A DNA stretch of 30,906 nucleotides. Origin: Cyclostephanos tholiformis. Taxonomy: Eukaryota > Bacillariophyta > Thalassiosirophyceae > Thalassiosirales > Thalassiosiraceae. Both the position numbers and the translations under genes were made by a program. The notes below the pieces were generated by a model. That model made no database searches, was not told the origin of the DNA, and saw only the letters and a program-made list of their open reading frames with translations. The stretch lies in NCBI GenBank assembly GCA_036939975.1, contig JALLPB010000031.1, positions 1-30,906 of the forward strand, given 5' to 3'. Below, piece by piece: positions 1-9,808 of this stretch (positions are counted from its first letter, which is position 1; each line of letters begins with the position of its first letter).

Positions 1-1033
1 ATTGCTTCATCCGACGAAGGAGGTCCTCCCGGAACCGAGCGCGAGGACATGAGTCATCTTTCAATTTATTTATCAAATGGCGGCGGTGTTGCTGATACAC
101 TGTGCCAGAGTCCTTCTTGTTATTTGCACAGGGTGAATATCCGCAGATGATCCTAGTGACTATCCTATCCTCTCCAATATACCTCATAAATGTCCAGCGG
201 CCCAGGCCCAGATCATCTCGGCCTGACCCTTCAGGGTCAAAATGCTGTAGTAAATTGCCATAGCACAACATTGCCGTGCCGCCTTCTTGGTATTTGCTAA
301 CCGACTCGTGACCATTGTTAGAGGCGATCGCCCGTAATTCCGTCTCCCCCCCATTAAACATCTGACGGAAGCCATTCCGATTCGCCTTGTGCCGTAAATT
401 CTGGCGGTGCTCATTGTAGCAGACCACATCAACTTGGAGCTCGTCGATAACCCTCCGGGCCTTCTCTAGTTTCTCGTTTTTGCTCGATAGGGTTGACTGC
501 AGCCCATTAAGATTTTCATAGATGAGCCGAGTGATCCCTTCTCCCTTCCTCCCCGGGGGCGTCCCATGTACCTCCAGGAGGTAGTCTGACACTTTCCTAA
601 TTTCTTTTCTTAACTGTTCCTCTACATTTACTCGACTCGCTACATCATTCCCCGCAATGGGACACGGAGCCGTCCCCATCTCGTCAATAGCCTCATCCAT
701 AAGGCGTTCGTCCTCCAGCTCCTCATAGGACTTACTATTTTGATAACGGAGCGCTCGGTGGTCCAACGCGGTCATCACATTTTGATGAAGGGTCACACCA
801 AGTCGCCCCCGCTGTTTAATGTATCGACGAGTTCCATACTCGTCGATCAATTGGATACGGTGGTTGCTTTCACATAAATTCCTAAAACGACATGCTCGTT
901 GTTGGTTACGCTGACGTTTAGCTGAACCAACTCCCCCACACAAACCACTTGACGTCTCTGTCCGCTTTGCCCTCCCCGTGGTTGAGGGAGGGTAGCTGGA
1001 GCGGACTATCTGCCGCCGGCCAATGCGGATTGC
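1..1033 (-). CDS. Retroelement ORF2, endonuclease-like N-terminal part (partial, runs off window)
   Basis: An uninterrupted minus-strand frame of 344 codons runs from just after a TGA at 1034-1036 to the window edge. It has no ATG before about codon 85, so it probably depends on the upstream ORF1 for translation. The second half looks like an endonuclease/exonuclease/phosphatase fold as found in retroelements. The order is a start strand (GITRLIYENLNGL), then VDVVCYNEHRQN with a candidate metal-binding Glu, then YQEGGTAMLCYGN, then GLGRWTFMRYIG, then TRIICGYSPC and SGTVYQQHRR. This motif order fits the family; the exact clade is inference. The first 150 residues are basic and unrecognised. 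A reverse transcriptase would be expected beyond position 1 but is not visible. No stop or frameshift is seen, so the copy could be young. Confidence 0.6.
960..1006 (-). promoter_or_regulatory. Stem-loop at the ORF1 stop codon
   Basis: Read on the minus strand, the last base of the ORF1 TAG begins a two-part hairpin. The outer stem GTCCGCT/AGCGGAC is 7 bp (1006-1000 with 966-960). The inner stem CCCTCCC/GGGAGGG is 7 bp (992-986 with 976-970), with a 9-nt loop. Both stems are perfect and GC-rich. The position, right where the -1 frame of ORF2 must be entered, suggests a translational recoding or reinitiation element. No classical slippery heptamer is seen just upstream. Confidence 0.5.
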
Positions 1034-3258
1034 TCATCCTCAACACTAGAGGCTGATGCGGATGTTTCGTCGGAGGACGTTGAGGTGTCGTCACTCCCCT
1101 CGCTCTCTTCTTTGGAGGAGGCGTCATCTTCGCTGGAGGCAATCTCGATCATTGGCTGATTGGCATTCACGGGTTTGGCTGCGGAGGCCGGGGTACCTGG
1201 GCACAGTTTGACTCCTGGCTCGGGTATGTTGTCGTGCTTCCCCTCATTAGCGCCATGCACAGTTTGGACACTGCGGGCGCTGCCAAGTTGGAAACACATT
1301 TCAGGTGCGGTGTACGCCTTATTGTCCTTCTTGCCTGCATCGGCTGCCAATTTCTTGGCAAGGACATCTTGAAAAAAGGGAAGAGATCGTACATCAGAGA
1401 GCACACCTTCCTGCTCATCATCTTGAGGGGTTGTGAGGAGGTTCGTTTCGAAGTCGTAGGTACAAAGAGGTGCCTCAGTTGTCAGCCCTGCTTCCATTGA
1501 CCTGCGGAGGAGGGATTTGATAAATTCCAAGGAGGCACCAAACTTAGGGAGAACGTGGTATAGATAACCAGCTGGCTGCTTGTTAAACATCTCAAAGCTG
1601 CTTTCAGCCAGCGGAGTGTTTGGGATAATCATATCCACAGGGCCCTGAAACCCCCGCTGGTGCAGTTCGGCGCACATTGGGTTGCCATCCGGTAATTTCA
1701 GATATTTTAGAAGAGTTTGTCGGAGGGAGAGACGTCCAAGTGCATTCCCCGAAGGGCTCATCACCGCAGCCGTCGCTTCCAGATCCGTTATGCCTTTGAC
1801 ATGGACACTGGTAAGGCTCATGTTATAATTAGTGTGATCCTGGGACATCCTAACAAAGCAACACACGTCAGCCTTTGGTGAGTCCCAATCAACCGTTTCT
1901 GTGATGTGTGTATGTCCACCCCAAATGTGGGCCGAGAGCTTCTTCTCTTTGATATAATTGATTAGGACACATAGGAAGGGGATTGATTTAGTATCGCACT
2001 CGATCAAATGCGCCCGTCTTGCCTCCTGCATCTCACGAGAGTAATTTCGAAAGTTGTTACCGGGTTGTCCTGGGAGTTTCGGCACACCCCAACGAATATT
2101 GATCTCTGGGAGAGAGGAGTGTTCGAACTCATCGGGAACCGAGAAATCGTCCGTCATACCCTGAAATGCGCTCTCGAGAAGGGATGTCAATTCGCTGCGA
2201 ATCGTCGCAATATCATTGAATGTGTATAGGAAGAAGATGATAAATGGAGTCATCGTTTCCTCACACTGGAGTTGCTTCTTCCGAAAGTAATATCCTCCTG
2301 CTCGACCAAATTCATGGGCCACGCGGGAGATAATAATTTCTGGTTCCACATCTGATGAAAAGACCATCGTTGGATATACACTTGGGTCGAGGGTCTCCGG
2401 CTCGTCCTTGCCCTTCCTGCCCTTCTTCTTCTCGTTATTCTTTTTTGATTGGAAAGCTTTTACATTGCGCCCCACCGGCGCATATGCCAAAAAAACAGTC
2501 ATGTTATTACTCATATCCGACTTGGAGCTGAGAGGTTTGGTGCCCCCCGACTCGTCGACCGCGTGCATAATTGCGAGGGGGTCGACCAGCTGAATGTTTT
2601 CAAGTAGATTTCCGATGTGCTTTACATAGGCGCTGTATTTATCCTCGCCCTTGAGTTCTAGCCCCACTTCGTAGAACACCCACCCAAATTTATAGTCCTT
2701 TGTAGAGGATGTTACTGCCGCGGCCTGATGTGTCGCGAAGGAGCTCTTTTTTAGGCTCGAACCGCTACGGTCGCGCTTCGTCGATTTATCTTCTTTCGCA
2801 GGCTTTATTTTTTTTATTTCTTTTTTTTTAGGGGATTTCATAATGTCATCGACCTGGTCGTCGCTCTGTGTGTTGCTGTCCTTGCCCGTTGCAATGTCAT
2901 TGTCCGCTGCCTGCTCTTCGACTTCCTGGCCGATATGACCGGTAAGGAGAGAGGTGAGATTGGATGCCAAAGGGGGGGAGACGATTGAAGGTAGAGGCAC
3001 TTGGGACGGATCCTTATCGACCGCTTTCGCCTCGTCAAGTCCAACATTTTTTGCTGCGTCCTTTTCTTTTCGGAGAATTGCGACTGCCATCGCTTCTTCA
3101 TCTTGGCGGCGCTTCGCCGCTTCCTGGGAGTGGAGACTACGGTTAGGCATCCTGATAATTAAGGGGGGAGCGGGGGAGAGAGAGACCAGAAAGGGAGCGA
3201 TGATGACAAGGAGAATGATGATCGTTGTGGTTGAATGTTGTGTTGTTGTTCGTTTCAT
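1006..3258 (-). CDS. Retroelement ORF1, unassigned 750-aa protein
   Basis: Large intact minus-strand ORF. The first ATG is at 3258 (750 aa). A second at 3150 (714 aa) would drop a hydrophobic segment (TIIILLVIIAPFLVSL) that may simply be translated 5' leader; I cannot decide between them. From 3150 the protein begins with a charged, Lys/Glu-rich region, including a KKKEIKKIKPAK run. A globular core follows from about the KDYKFGWVFYEVGLEL segment to YHVLPKFGASLEFIKSLL. The C-terminus is acidic and Ser-rich. I recognise no named domain: no CCHC knuckle, RRM or protease motif is visible. Its role as a Gag/ORF1-like protein is inferred only from its place directly upstream of the endonuclease-like frame, which it overlaps by 28 nt in the -1 frame. 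Confidence 0.6.
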   Translation of the reverse strand: MKRTTTQHSTTTIIILLVIIAPFLVSLSPAPPLIIRMPNRSLHSQEAAKRRQDEEAMAVAILRKEKDAAKNVGLDEAKAVDKDPSQVPLPSIVSPPLASNLTSLLTGHIGQEVEEQAADNDIATGKDSNTQSDDQVDDIMKSPKKKEIKKIKPAKEDKSTKRDRSGSSLKKSSFATHQAAAVTSSTKDYKFGWVFYEVGLELKGEDKYSAYVKHIGNLLENIQLVDPLAIMHAVDESGGTKPLSSKSDMSNNMTVFLAYAPVGRNVKAFQSKKNNEKKKGRKGKDEPETLDPSVYPTMVFSSDVEPEIIISRVAHEFGRAGGYYFRKKQLQCEETMTPFIIFFLYTFNDIATIRSELTSLLESAFQGMTDDFSVPDEFEHSSLPEINIRWGVPKLPGQPGNNFRNYSREMQEARRAHLIECDTKSIPFLCVLINYIKEKKLSAHIWGGHTHITETVDWDSPKADVCCFVRMSQDHTNYNMSLTSVHVKGITDLEATAAVMSPSGNALGRLSLRQTLLKYLKLPDGNPMCAELHQRGFQGPVDMIIPNTPLAESSFEMFNKQPAGYLYHVLPKFGASLEFIKSLLRRSMEAGLTTEAPLCTYDFETNLLTTPQDDEQEGVLSDVRSLPFFQDVLAKKLAADAGKKDNKAYTAPEMCFQLGSARSVQTVHGANEGKHDNIPEPGVKLCPGTPASAAKPVNANQPMIEIASSEDDASSKEESEGSDDTSTSSDETSASASSVEDEQSALAGGR

Positions 3259-3748
3259 GGTAGGTTGGGTGGAGGTGTTTAGGAATACGTAACTGTTCGC
3301 CAAGCAAAAATTTAGGGGGTATCCGGTAGGATTCGATGGCTTTTTGTGGCAGAAGGTGATATATTGTAGTCTTTCTGTGTTGTTTGCACACCACTAAATC
3401 GTGGCGCGGAAAGGGGTATTTATGTGTTGTGTTGTTGTGTGGCAACGACGATGTCGCGGCGGGACGACGGTGTGCGTCTGAGTCATCGTTTTGCGGACAA
3501 CTGTGGCAGGCTCAGGGCCAAAGGGTCACTAGGGTGATGTCGAATGAGTTTGCTGATGTCGTCGTGCCCTGTTTGACGATAGGGGACGGCGGATGGTGAT
3601 GCTCGAGAGGGGTTATGTGTAGTTAGTGTTGTGGATTTCCTACGTAGAGATCGTGTAGACCCTGGTACAAAGGGAGTAAAATTAGTTGGTGGTAGCAACT
3701 TGTCTAAACGAAAAGTGGCCTAGGGTCAGGCATGCCTAAAGTGTAACA
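3259..3748. other. Gene-free stretch, possible leader of the retroelement
   Basis: No convincing gene is visible. The part next to ORF1 is GT-rich on the plus strand (TG/TTG runs) and could be the 5' untranslated leader of the element. I found no terminal repeat or target duplication that would fix the element boundary, because the other end lies outside the window. Confidence 0.3.
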
Positions 3749-4078
3749 ATGGTTACACAAGTTGCAGTGAACTTCTGGGCTCATGTCATGCCAGCATGGT
3801 ATTATCAGGCAAATCAAACCACCATACGTGACTGTCCTAAGCAAGGCACAGCTGGCAGTGGTGGAAATGTAGAACCCCATATTGCAGACATTTGGCACCA
3901 TTCTATCCGGATGGATTGTCTACATCATTGCCTCATCTTTTCTCTTATCCAAAAAACTCCCTGGAATTGGGACCTCGTCCCATTATGGCCACAAACCAAA
4001 AATATTCCACTGTTTGTCATGACGTATGGTAGCACTGAGGAGTACTTCAAGACATTGCCCCAACAGCTAGTTTGTTAA
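3749..4078 (+). CDS. Hypothetical small ORF, 109 aa, doubtful
   Basis: An ATG-initiated open frame with no recognised motif. It is rich in Trp, His and Cys and contains WNWDLVPLWPQTKN near the end. It lies in AT-richer, gene-poor DNA between the retroelement and the acetyltransferase, has no supported introns or partner frames, and could be chance or a transposon fragment. No function can be assigned. Confidence 0.15.
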   Translation: MVTQVAVNFWAHVMPAWYYQANQTTIRDCPKQGTAGSGGNVEPHIADIWHHSIRMDCLHHCLIFSLIQKTPWNWDLVPLWPQTKNIPLFVMTYGSTEEYFKTLPQQLVC

Positions 4079-4971
4079 TTACTGCAGTAATCCTCAGGTG
4101 TACTGTAAAATAATGTTTTTGGTTCTTGGGGGACAGTAATCACCCATTACTGTTCCAGAGTAACTGCCTCCGGAACCCCAGAGGAATTTGCTCTGTATGG
4201 AATTACGTAGAGTGTGACATAGGAATTTAAAAGGCAAAAATACATGAATACAACAAAACAAACAGATGAGCCACTGCACCACCCTACTCCCAGCGGCTCC
4301 TCTTCCCCCTCTCTCCATGGCAACATCCGCCATGGATCCAAATCTTAGCACCACTGCTCCCGATGGGACCATGCAAGGCGCGTGGCATCAGGTGTGCTCT
4401 CACTGGGGCTGGTTCTCTTGTTTGGGGTGTCAAAGAGATGACCGATCAAGAAATTGAGAGAGGGGCAGGGCTGTGTCACACAACTTGTGATGGGGAGTAG
4501 ATCCACTGCATAATCATTGCAATTCTACATATATCTATCTACAAGTGCATTCATTGTTATCGCATCAAACAGCAGCCTATGGAAAGGCAGCTGAGGAGTA
4601 CAATTCTAAACACTATTGCAGTGGGTGCATTTGTATCTCTGTCATGTGTTTAGTGCACTGAGTAGATACATTAAATTCTCACATAAGTAAGCACACCAAA
4701 TGAAAAACAATCATTTAGATATATGTCTGTTTCAACTCCGACCCATGTAAATTTGAAACCAAAGCCATTTGGTGTCTGGTTTGAATGAAAATATTTTCAA
4801 CTTCAATTATCTCTAGTGAGGTAGCTGCTATTATCGAGACCATTGTTCATCTGAGGACGCAAAACGGAGGCTACTATGCAGATAATACAACAAAATATTA
4901 ACTCACTCTTTTGTACATTGAAACAGCAGGAAATGTTATGTAAGAGCAATTAAGTAGTAGACAATTATGAC
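4079..4971. other. Gene-free stretch with short CAGTAAT palindromes
   Basis: No gene is supported over nearly 900 bases. A perfect 14-bp palindrome ATTACTGCAGTAAT lies at 4078-4091. A hairpin ACAGTAAT/ATTACTGT lies at 4133-4140 and 4146-4153. The shared CAGTAAT core may be remnant terminal sequence of a small mobile element. The remainder is AT-rich and includes the 3' flank of the acetyltransferase gene. Confidence 0.3.
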
Positions 4972-6573
4972 CTAAATACGATCTTGGGGTGAAATTCTTA
5001 TATCTCCCTTCTTCTGCTCTTTCCATTTCACGAAAAATAATTCCTTGCAATCCTCCCAGGGTGCGTAACTTGGAGGACACAAATAAACATCTACAATTCC
5101 TTCGTGCTGCTGACAGTGGTCAGCAAACCAATGAGCAAATGTGTAGTAGTCCGCGGTACAATAATCTGGCATAATTATCCAATCATCGCTGCTATTGCAT
5201 TTTCCCCTGTCGACTAAATCAACGTCGTCGCCATCGCAAAAAGCATTTTTGCTTGGAAACTGATCGCGGTAAAAGTCCTCTATGAATCCAAGGGGGACGT
5301 TAACGTTCATTTTAACAGTATCTGAGAGACTGCAGTGATTGATCGTTTCATCGTTGTGGTTCTTCTCGAAAAACCATGAGCAGTAACGCATTAGCAGCTC
5401 TCTCTTGGATCTCATCGGGTCAAAGGTACAATCATCACGTTCTTTGATGTAGTTCATCGTCGCCAAATCATCATTTGATAATGGGAAATATACCAACAAG
5501 ACAATTTCGTCAAAGGTCGCATTCACGCCGTTTTCGTTTGATAATGGGGGCTGGGAGTATGGAAATTTGACGAGTCGATACCCCAAATTGTATAGAGACT
5601 TGTGACGAATCAGACATTGCGTCGGCGTTATGTCTCCCGCGGCGGGAGTATTTGTTTCTGCGAATATGGCACGTAACGACTGGGAAGAATGTTTCGATGC
5701 GCTATCGTCAATACTATCATAATAGTAATTTGCCAACATCTCAATTCGAACTAATGCCTCTTCATGTAGCAACTTGGCAAGACCACATCCACGATATTCA
5801 TCACGAAGGACGATGTATGATAAGAGCCCCACGCGAGAATGGCTGTAATAATTAATTGCGGCTCCCCCGAGTATCTTGTGTTCGCCATCATTATCGTCAT
5901 CTTGAATCATGAGGATGACATCTAACAACATGGTTCTTTCTGCCAGTCGTTGCCGTTTTTCCGGAGATTGCCGTGCGTGCATTTGTAAGCGAAAGCAATT
6001 CATCCAATCATTTAACTCCTCCCTCTCCTCTTCGAGGGGAAATGTCGATATCATGAGCTCATCGTAGAATTCTTTTAATAGGGAAAAGCATCTCGGTTCC
6101 GTGGGTGGTGTCGATGAAACGTTATTATTGATTTCTTCCTCCATGGAAATGAAGCGATGGGGGATGGATGGCGCGACCGTCAATGAGTTGACTAAACTTG
6201 ATAGCGTTGTAAGCTTGTGTTTCTTAACCACCTGCTGACGATGGTGGCGATTTTCTGTAACGTTATGCTGCTCGACGGAGTCGGGCCGTTGGATTGGCTC
6301 GACGTAGGCGGCGCCGAAGGAGGATGGGGTGGAATTCTTATTTTTGCCCCATCCTAGGGCCTTCTCCATGGCGAGATGAAGCTTCTGCTTCTTCTCTTTC
6401 AATGACTGCTGCAGCATCATTGGGGTGATCAGTGCTGGATAGTCACCCGAGGCGTTATATGAGGAGACGGAAGAGGCGGCGGTAGATGCGACCGTGGACG
6501 AAGTCGAGGATAACGAATTCGGTGATAATCCCTTTCTGGTCGCGGTCTGAGACAAGGCAGCCTTCGGATCCAT
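4972..6573 (-). CDS. GNAT-family N-acetyltransferase domain protein, 533 aa
   Basis: Intronless. The ATG at 6573 is the first Met of the frame. Residues 1-160 are low-complexity, Ser/Thr-rich and probably disordered. Residues about 163-375 carry a GNAT acetyl-CoA transferase fold: an acidic helix, the strand LLDVILMIQ, a core strand GGAAINYY, and motif A, LLSYIVLRDEYRGCGLAKLLHEEAL. The acetyl-CoA pyrophosphate loop R-G-C-G-L-A at 261-266 fits R/Q-x-x-G-x-A. NTPAAG and LYNLGYRLVKFPY match the later motif B region. Residues 380-533 form a Trp/Tyr/Cys-rich domain I do not recognise. The substrate cannot be told. Single-domain GNATs are much shorter, so both ends are extensions. It sits between gene-poor DNA and the M11 pseudogene, with no operon-like context. 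Confidence 0.75.
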   Translation of the reverse strand: MDPKAALSQTATRKGLSPNSLSSTSSTVASTAASSVSSYNASGDYPALITPMMLQQSLKEKKQKLHLAMEKALGWGKNKNSTPSSFGAAYVEPIQRPDSVEQHNVTENRHHRQQVVKKHKLTTLSSLVNSLTVAPSIPHRFISMEEEINNNVSSTPPTEPRCFSLLKEFYDELMISTFPLEEEREELNDWMNCFRLQMHARQSPEKRQRLAERTMLLDVILMIQDDDNDGEHKILGGAAINYYSHSRVGLLSYIVLRDEYRGCGLAKLLHEEALVRIEMLANYYYDSIDDSASKHSSQSLRAIFAETNTPAAGDITPTQCLIRHKSLYNLGYRLVKFPYSQPPLSNENGVNATFDEIVLLVYFPLSNDDLATMNYIKERDDCTFDPMRSKRELLMRYCSWFFEKNHNDETINHCSLSDTVKMNVNVPLGFIEDFYRDQFPSKNAFCDGDDVDLVDRGKCNSSDDWIIMPDYCTADYYTFAHWFADHCQQHEGIVDVYLCPPSYAPWEDCKELFFVKWKEQKKGDIRISPQDRI

Positions 6574-7199
6574 GCTGAGGCTATTCTTTTGTTCGAGGGT
6601 GTATTTTCCTTCTGGAGATGAGTAGAAGATGGTTGCTCTTTTTATGATGGACTATCACACGCTGGTGTAGTAACTAGATGTTCGCACAGGTGGTTCCAGA
6701 TTATGTGAGTTCCGAAAATTCTGATATCATCCTCCCTTCGGATGTACCATACTACCTAGAGTAGAAGATAGTGATGTTATCGGGTCACGAGTGAATCTGG
6801 GATTGATATCGATATTCTGTCAGTAACGAAGGACTTCTTCCTGGAGACCAACAATCCCCAGCAACATTGGCACAGCATCCCCACCCAACTCTAACTACGC
6901 CCAAGCAATTCAATCCTTACCCAGTCGTCTTAGAAAAATATTAAATACAATACTGATCTACGCATCAACCACATCGCTTCCCAGCATTATTCTTTGCCAC
7001 TTCTCTCCCAACCACAGTGCATCTGCTTTCGTCTTTCTGCACTCTTTACCCAACGTTACAAAAAATATCATTGCAACACCATTCCCTACCAGCTGACTGT
7101 CAACAAGAAGAAATGAATATGTTGCTGACAGTGGCCCTTCATGCTGCGATGATATTCGGTTGGCATCATCCCTCCTACTCCCAGAGGGCCCCACCACCA
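6574..7199. other. Intergenic, upstream of the acetyltransferase
   Basis: No gene is supported. It includes the promoter side of the minus-strand acetyltransferase and the ill-defined 5' side of the M11 pseudogene. I see no TATA-like element I would defend and no long inverted repeat. Confidence 0.3.
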
Positions 7200-9258
7200 G
7201 AAATAGGATGTTTACCACATTCTTCATCGCCATCATTGATGCACTCCACCGATATACCATTACTGCCTCATTTGTCCTGGATTCATATCTATGTGGTCTA
7301 CAAACTGGTGTGGAATACCTTTTCAAAGAATTGGTCGAAGGAGAACTACTAGAAGATGTAGTTGGCGTGTTCCTCATTAAGGAAATTGAATACTCCTCCT
7401 ACGAAGCAGGGCACAGCCAGCCCAATTGTACACCATTGAACTTCCCAATGGAAATATTTTGGAACTTTGGAATGCTCAGTGAGATGATCAGCTCATGTTG
7501 GGAAGTGACATGGTTCTTATCCCCCCTGGCTCTGTTATTTCGTCGAGCGGGGTCATAAACATGATGGGAGGACAACTGTCTGAAGTCAATGAAGAAAGTA
7601 TGGGCATATTTTGTTGCACCCTCCAGGAGGATAACCTTGAGCGTACCCCAGTGCGCCACACCACTAGGAAACTAATAGAAGGTAGCCCATCTGTCCTCGC
7701 CATCCGCATCCTCCTGATTAATGGAGAATATAACATCACTGACCAGACTGGCCTCTCCAATGAGATATTTGGCAATGGAGTAGATCCGACCAATCTAAAA
7801 TCACAGTACTCTGCTTGCTCTCACAATCAACTCAATTTCGAAAAAGCTGTCGATAGGGTCATGATGGTCGACCCAAAAGACAATACAACTGACATTGTTT
7901 ATGGAATGGTCTATATCAAGGTCGAATTGACCATGAAAGCGAATGATTACAATATTAGAGATGCTGTTACAAAAAAGATCATCCATTTTTGGCATCACAA
8001 AACCAAGTCAACTTGCCAATCACATCATGCACTACATGCCTACTGGGATGATGATTAATAGAACCACCTATGGCTTTGTAAACTCATGGAATACAGTCTT
8101 TCATGGCATTAATTGCAAATACCTGACAGTGCACATGAACGAGTTGAGTTCCTTTGTTGTCCTTACTCACATAAAATCCTTCACTGACACAAAGCCTTTC
8201 CCTTCTTTCTTAACACAGATTGGCCACAACCTTAGCTTTGGTCATTCAAACCAGAATGGTACAAATAAAGACCAAACTTGCACGATGGGCTACAGCTATT
8301 CAATAGATGATGGGCCCTTCATGTGTTTCAATGGTGCCAAATCATTGCAAGCGGCTGGTATGCCAATAAGACAAGAACTGTCCAAGCTGGCGATTGCTTT
8401 GAGGAGATTGTGCATGGCATTGCTGACTACACCAATACAGCCTCGTCGCTCGTGCTTGTCAAGTTAAATGACATGTCTTCCATTGACACATATATCATGT
8501 ATAACCATAAGAGTGGTGTCAATGATGGAACTGTGGAGGCGAAAAATCTCATGACTGTTACACGCACAGGTGGTGAGGGGTCCAGATCTGCAGTATAAGA
8601 ATTGTTGGCCAAGTTGAATGCTGGAAGGACCTGGAATGGTATTGTATCTGGCAAGAACATGACTGTGAATGTGTTGAGAATTGACACAAACTTTGAATAT
8701 GCCCTAATGTAGATCTCCAAAAATGACATCACATGTCCGGCCAATAATGTACCAAACAATAAACCAACTAGCACCAGTCCGACAACAAGTGAAAGTTCAT
8801 CAGGTGTGCCCAGTGAAAGTGCCAGTACTACTGCATCAGAACAGCCGACCACATCAAAATTGACTCGGAAACCAACGACTTGAAAACCAATGACTACTTG
8901 GAAACCAGTGACTGGGACACAAACGACTCGGAAACCAACGTCTCTGAAACCAACTCAAAATCCAGTCACTCCAAGTCCAACTAGCATTCCAACTGAAAAC
9001 CCAACAGCGTTGCCCTCCACATCACCATCCGGTCGGCCTACATCATATCCCTCTACGACCCCGGCTGCTGTTCAAATGAGTTCAGCCACAGATGTCCCAA
9101 CTCAGAAACCATTGCAAACACAAACTTCAAACCCAACGAGCAGTCCATCAACATCGATTCCAACAGCCACACACGTACGAGTTGAAAATATAGCAACAGC
9201 TATGCCAACTACGTCCAAGCCTACAGCACATCCATCCACTGCAGCTCCATCCAAATAA
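7200..9258 (+). pseudogene. Broken gametolysin-like (peptidase M11) metalloprotease with Pro-Thr-rich tail
   Basis: The plus-strand protein is recoverable only by switching frames: one frame near 7210-7400, a second from about 7410, back near 7975 at an A6 run, and again near 8345. In-frame stops remain at 7480 (TGA), 8596 (TAA), 8710 (TAG) and 8881 (TGA). Recognisable segments, in order, are LYTIELPNGNILELW, DMVLIPPGSVIS, TYGFVNSWNTVFHG, the zinc-site region and GYSYSIDDGPFMCFNGAKS. A tail of repeated Pro-Thr units (8760-9258) follows. The M11 zinc site HExxHxxGxxH reads TQIGHNLSFGH here, so the first His, the catalytic Glu and the Gly are lost. Intact relatives are secreted wall- or matrix-degrading enzymes. 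This copy cannot encode an active enzyme. The 5' boundary is uncertain. Confidence 0.8.
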
Positions 9259-9808
9259 TCAAAGTCACACAAAACTCACAAGGGTAATATGTGCAAATGG
9301 CCCAGAAACAATTGATTCTCCGACATTGTCTTCCATGGAAAACATAGGCCCAGAATATGGGCTGATTGCAACCTTTGATCTTCATATGCCTAAGAAGTAG
9401 ACTTAGTAAAATTAAAGTACGTTCATATGCACGATGTCATGAAACTTTCAAAAGGACCCTCTCGGACAATTCTTTTTCGGATGTTTTCGCTGGTGGTGCG
9501 GCTGTCACTACTTTCCCAATGGTCCAGCTCGTTCTCGAGTAAGACTAAATTATGGTATCCTTACGCCGCATTCTTCCCTTCCTTCTCTTACTGTATTATC
9601 CTCACAGCCCGTCGGCCCCAAAGCGTCACGCGATGTTTTCACAGGTACATGCGATCCTGGAAAATGAAACTCCTAACATTGTCATTCGTCGGTTCGTATT
9701 CATCATTCTACAGAGGCGTGACGGCCAAGGAAACGAAGCAGAGAAATAAGGAAACGACACCAGAAACGGCGATGATTATCGTTAGCGAAATCAGGCGCCA
9801 TATATTCG
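9259..9808. other. Intergenic, between M11 pseudogene and GNL3-like gene
   Basis: No gene is supported. The first 100 bases may still be decayed pseudogene tail (Lys/His-rich in its last frame). The rest includes the 3' flank of the minus-strand GTPase gene. Short plus-strand frames here have hydrophobic starts but no other support. Confidence 0.3.

Noticed and set aside
4094..4457. Overlapping small ORFs on both strands
   Set aside because: No family signal and no codon bias; chance frames.
9552..9749. Small ORF with signal-peptide-like start
   Set aside because: Only 65 codons, no conserved motif, and low-complexity intergenic sequence.
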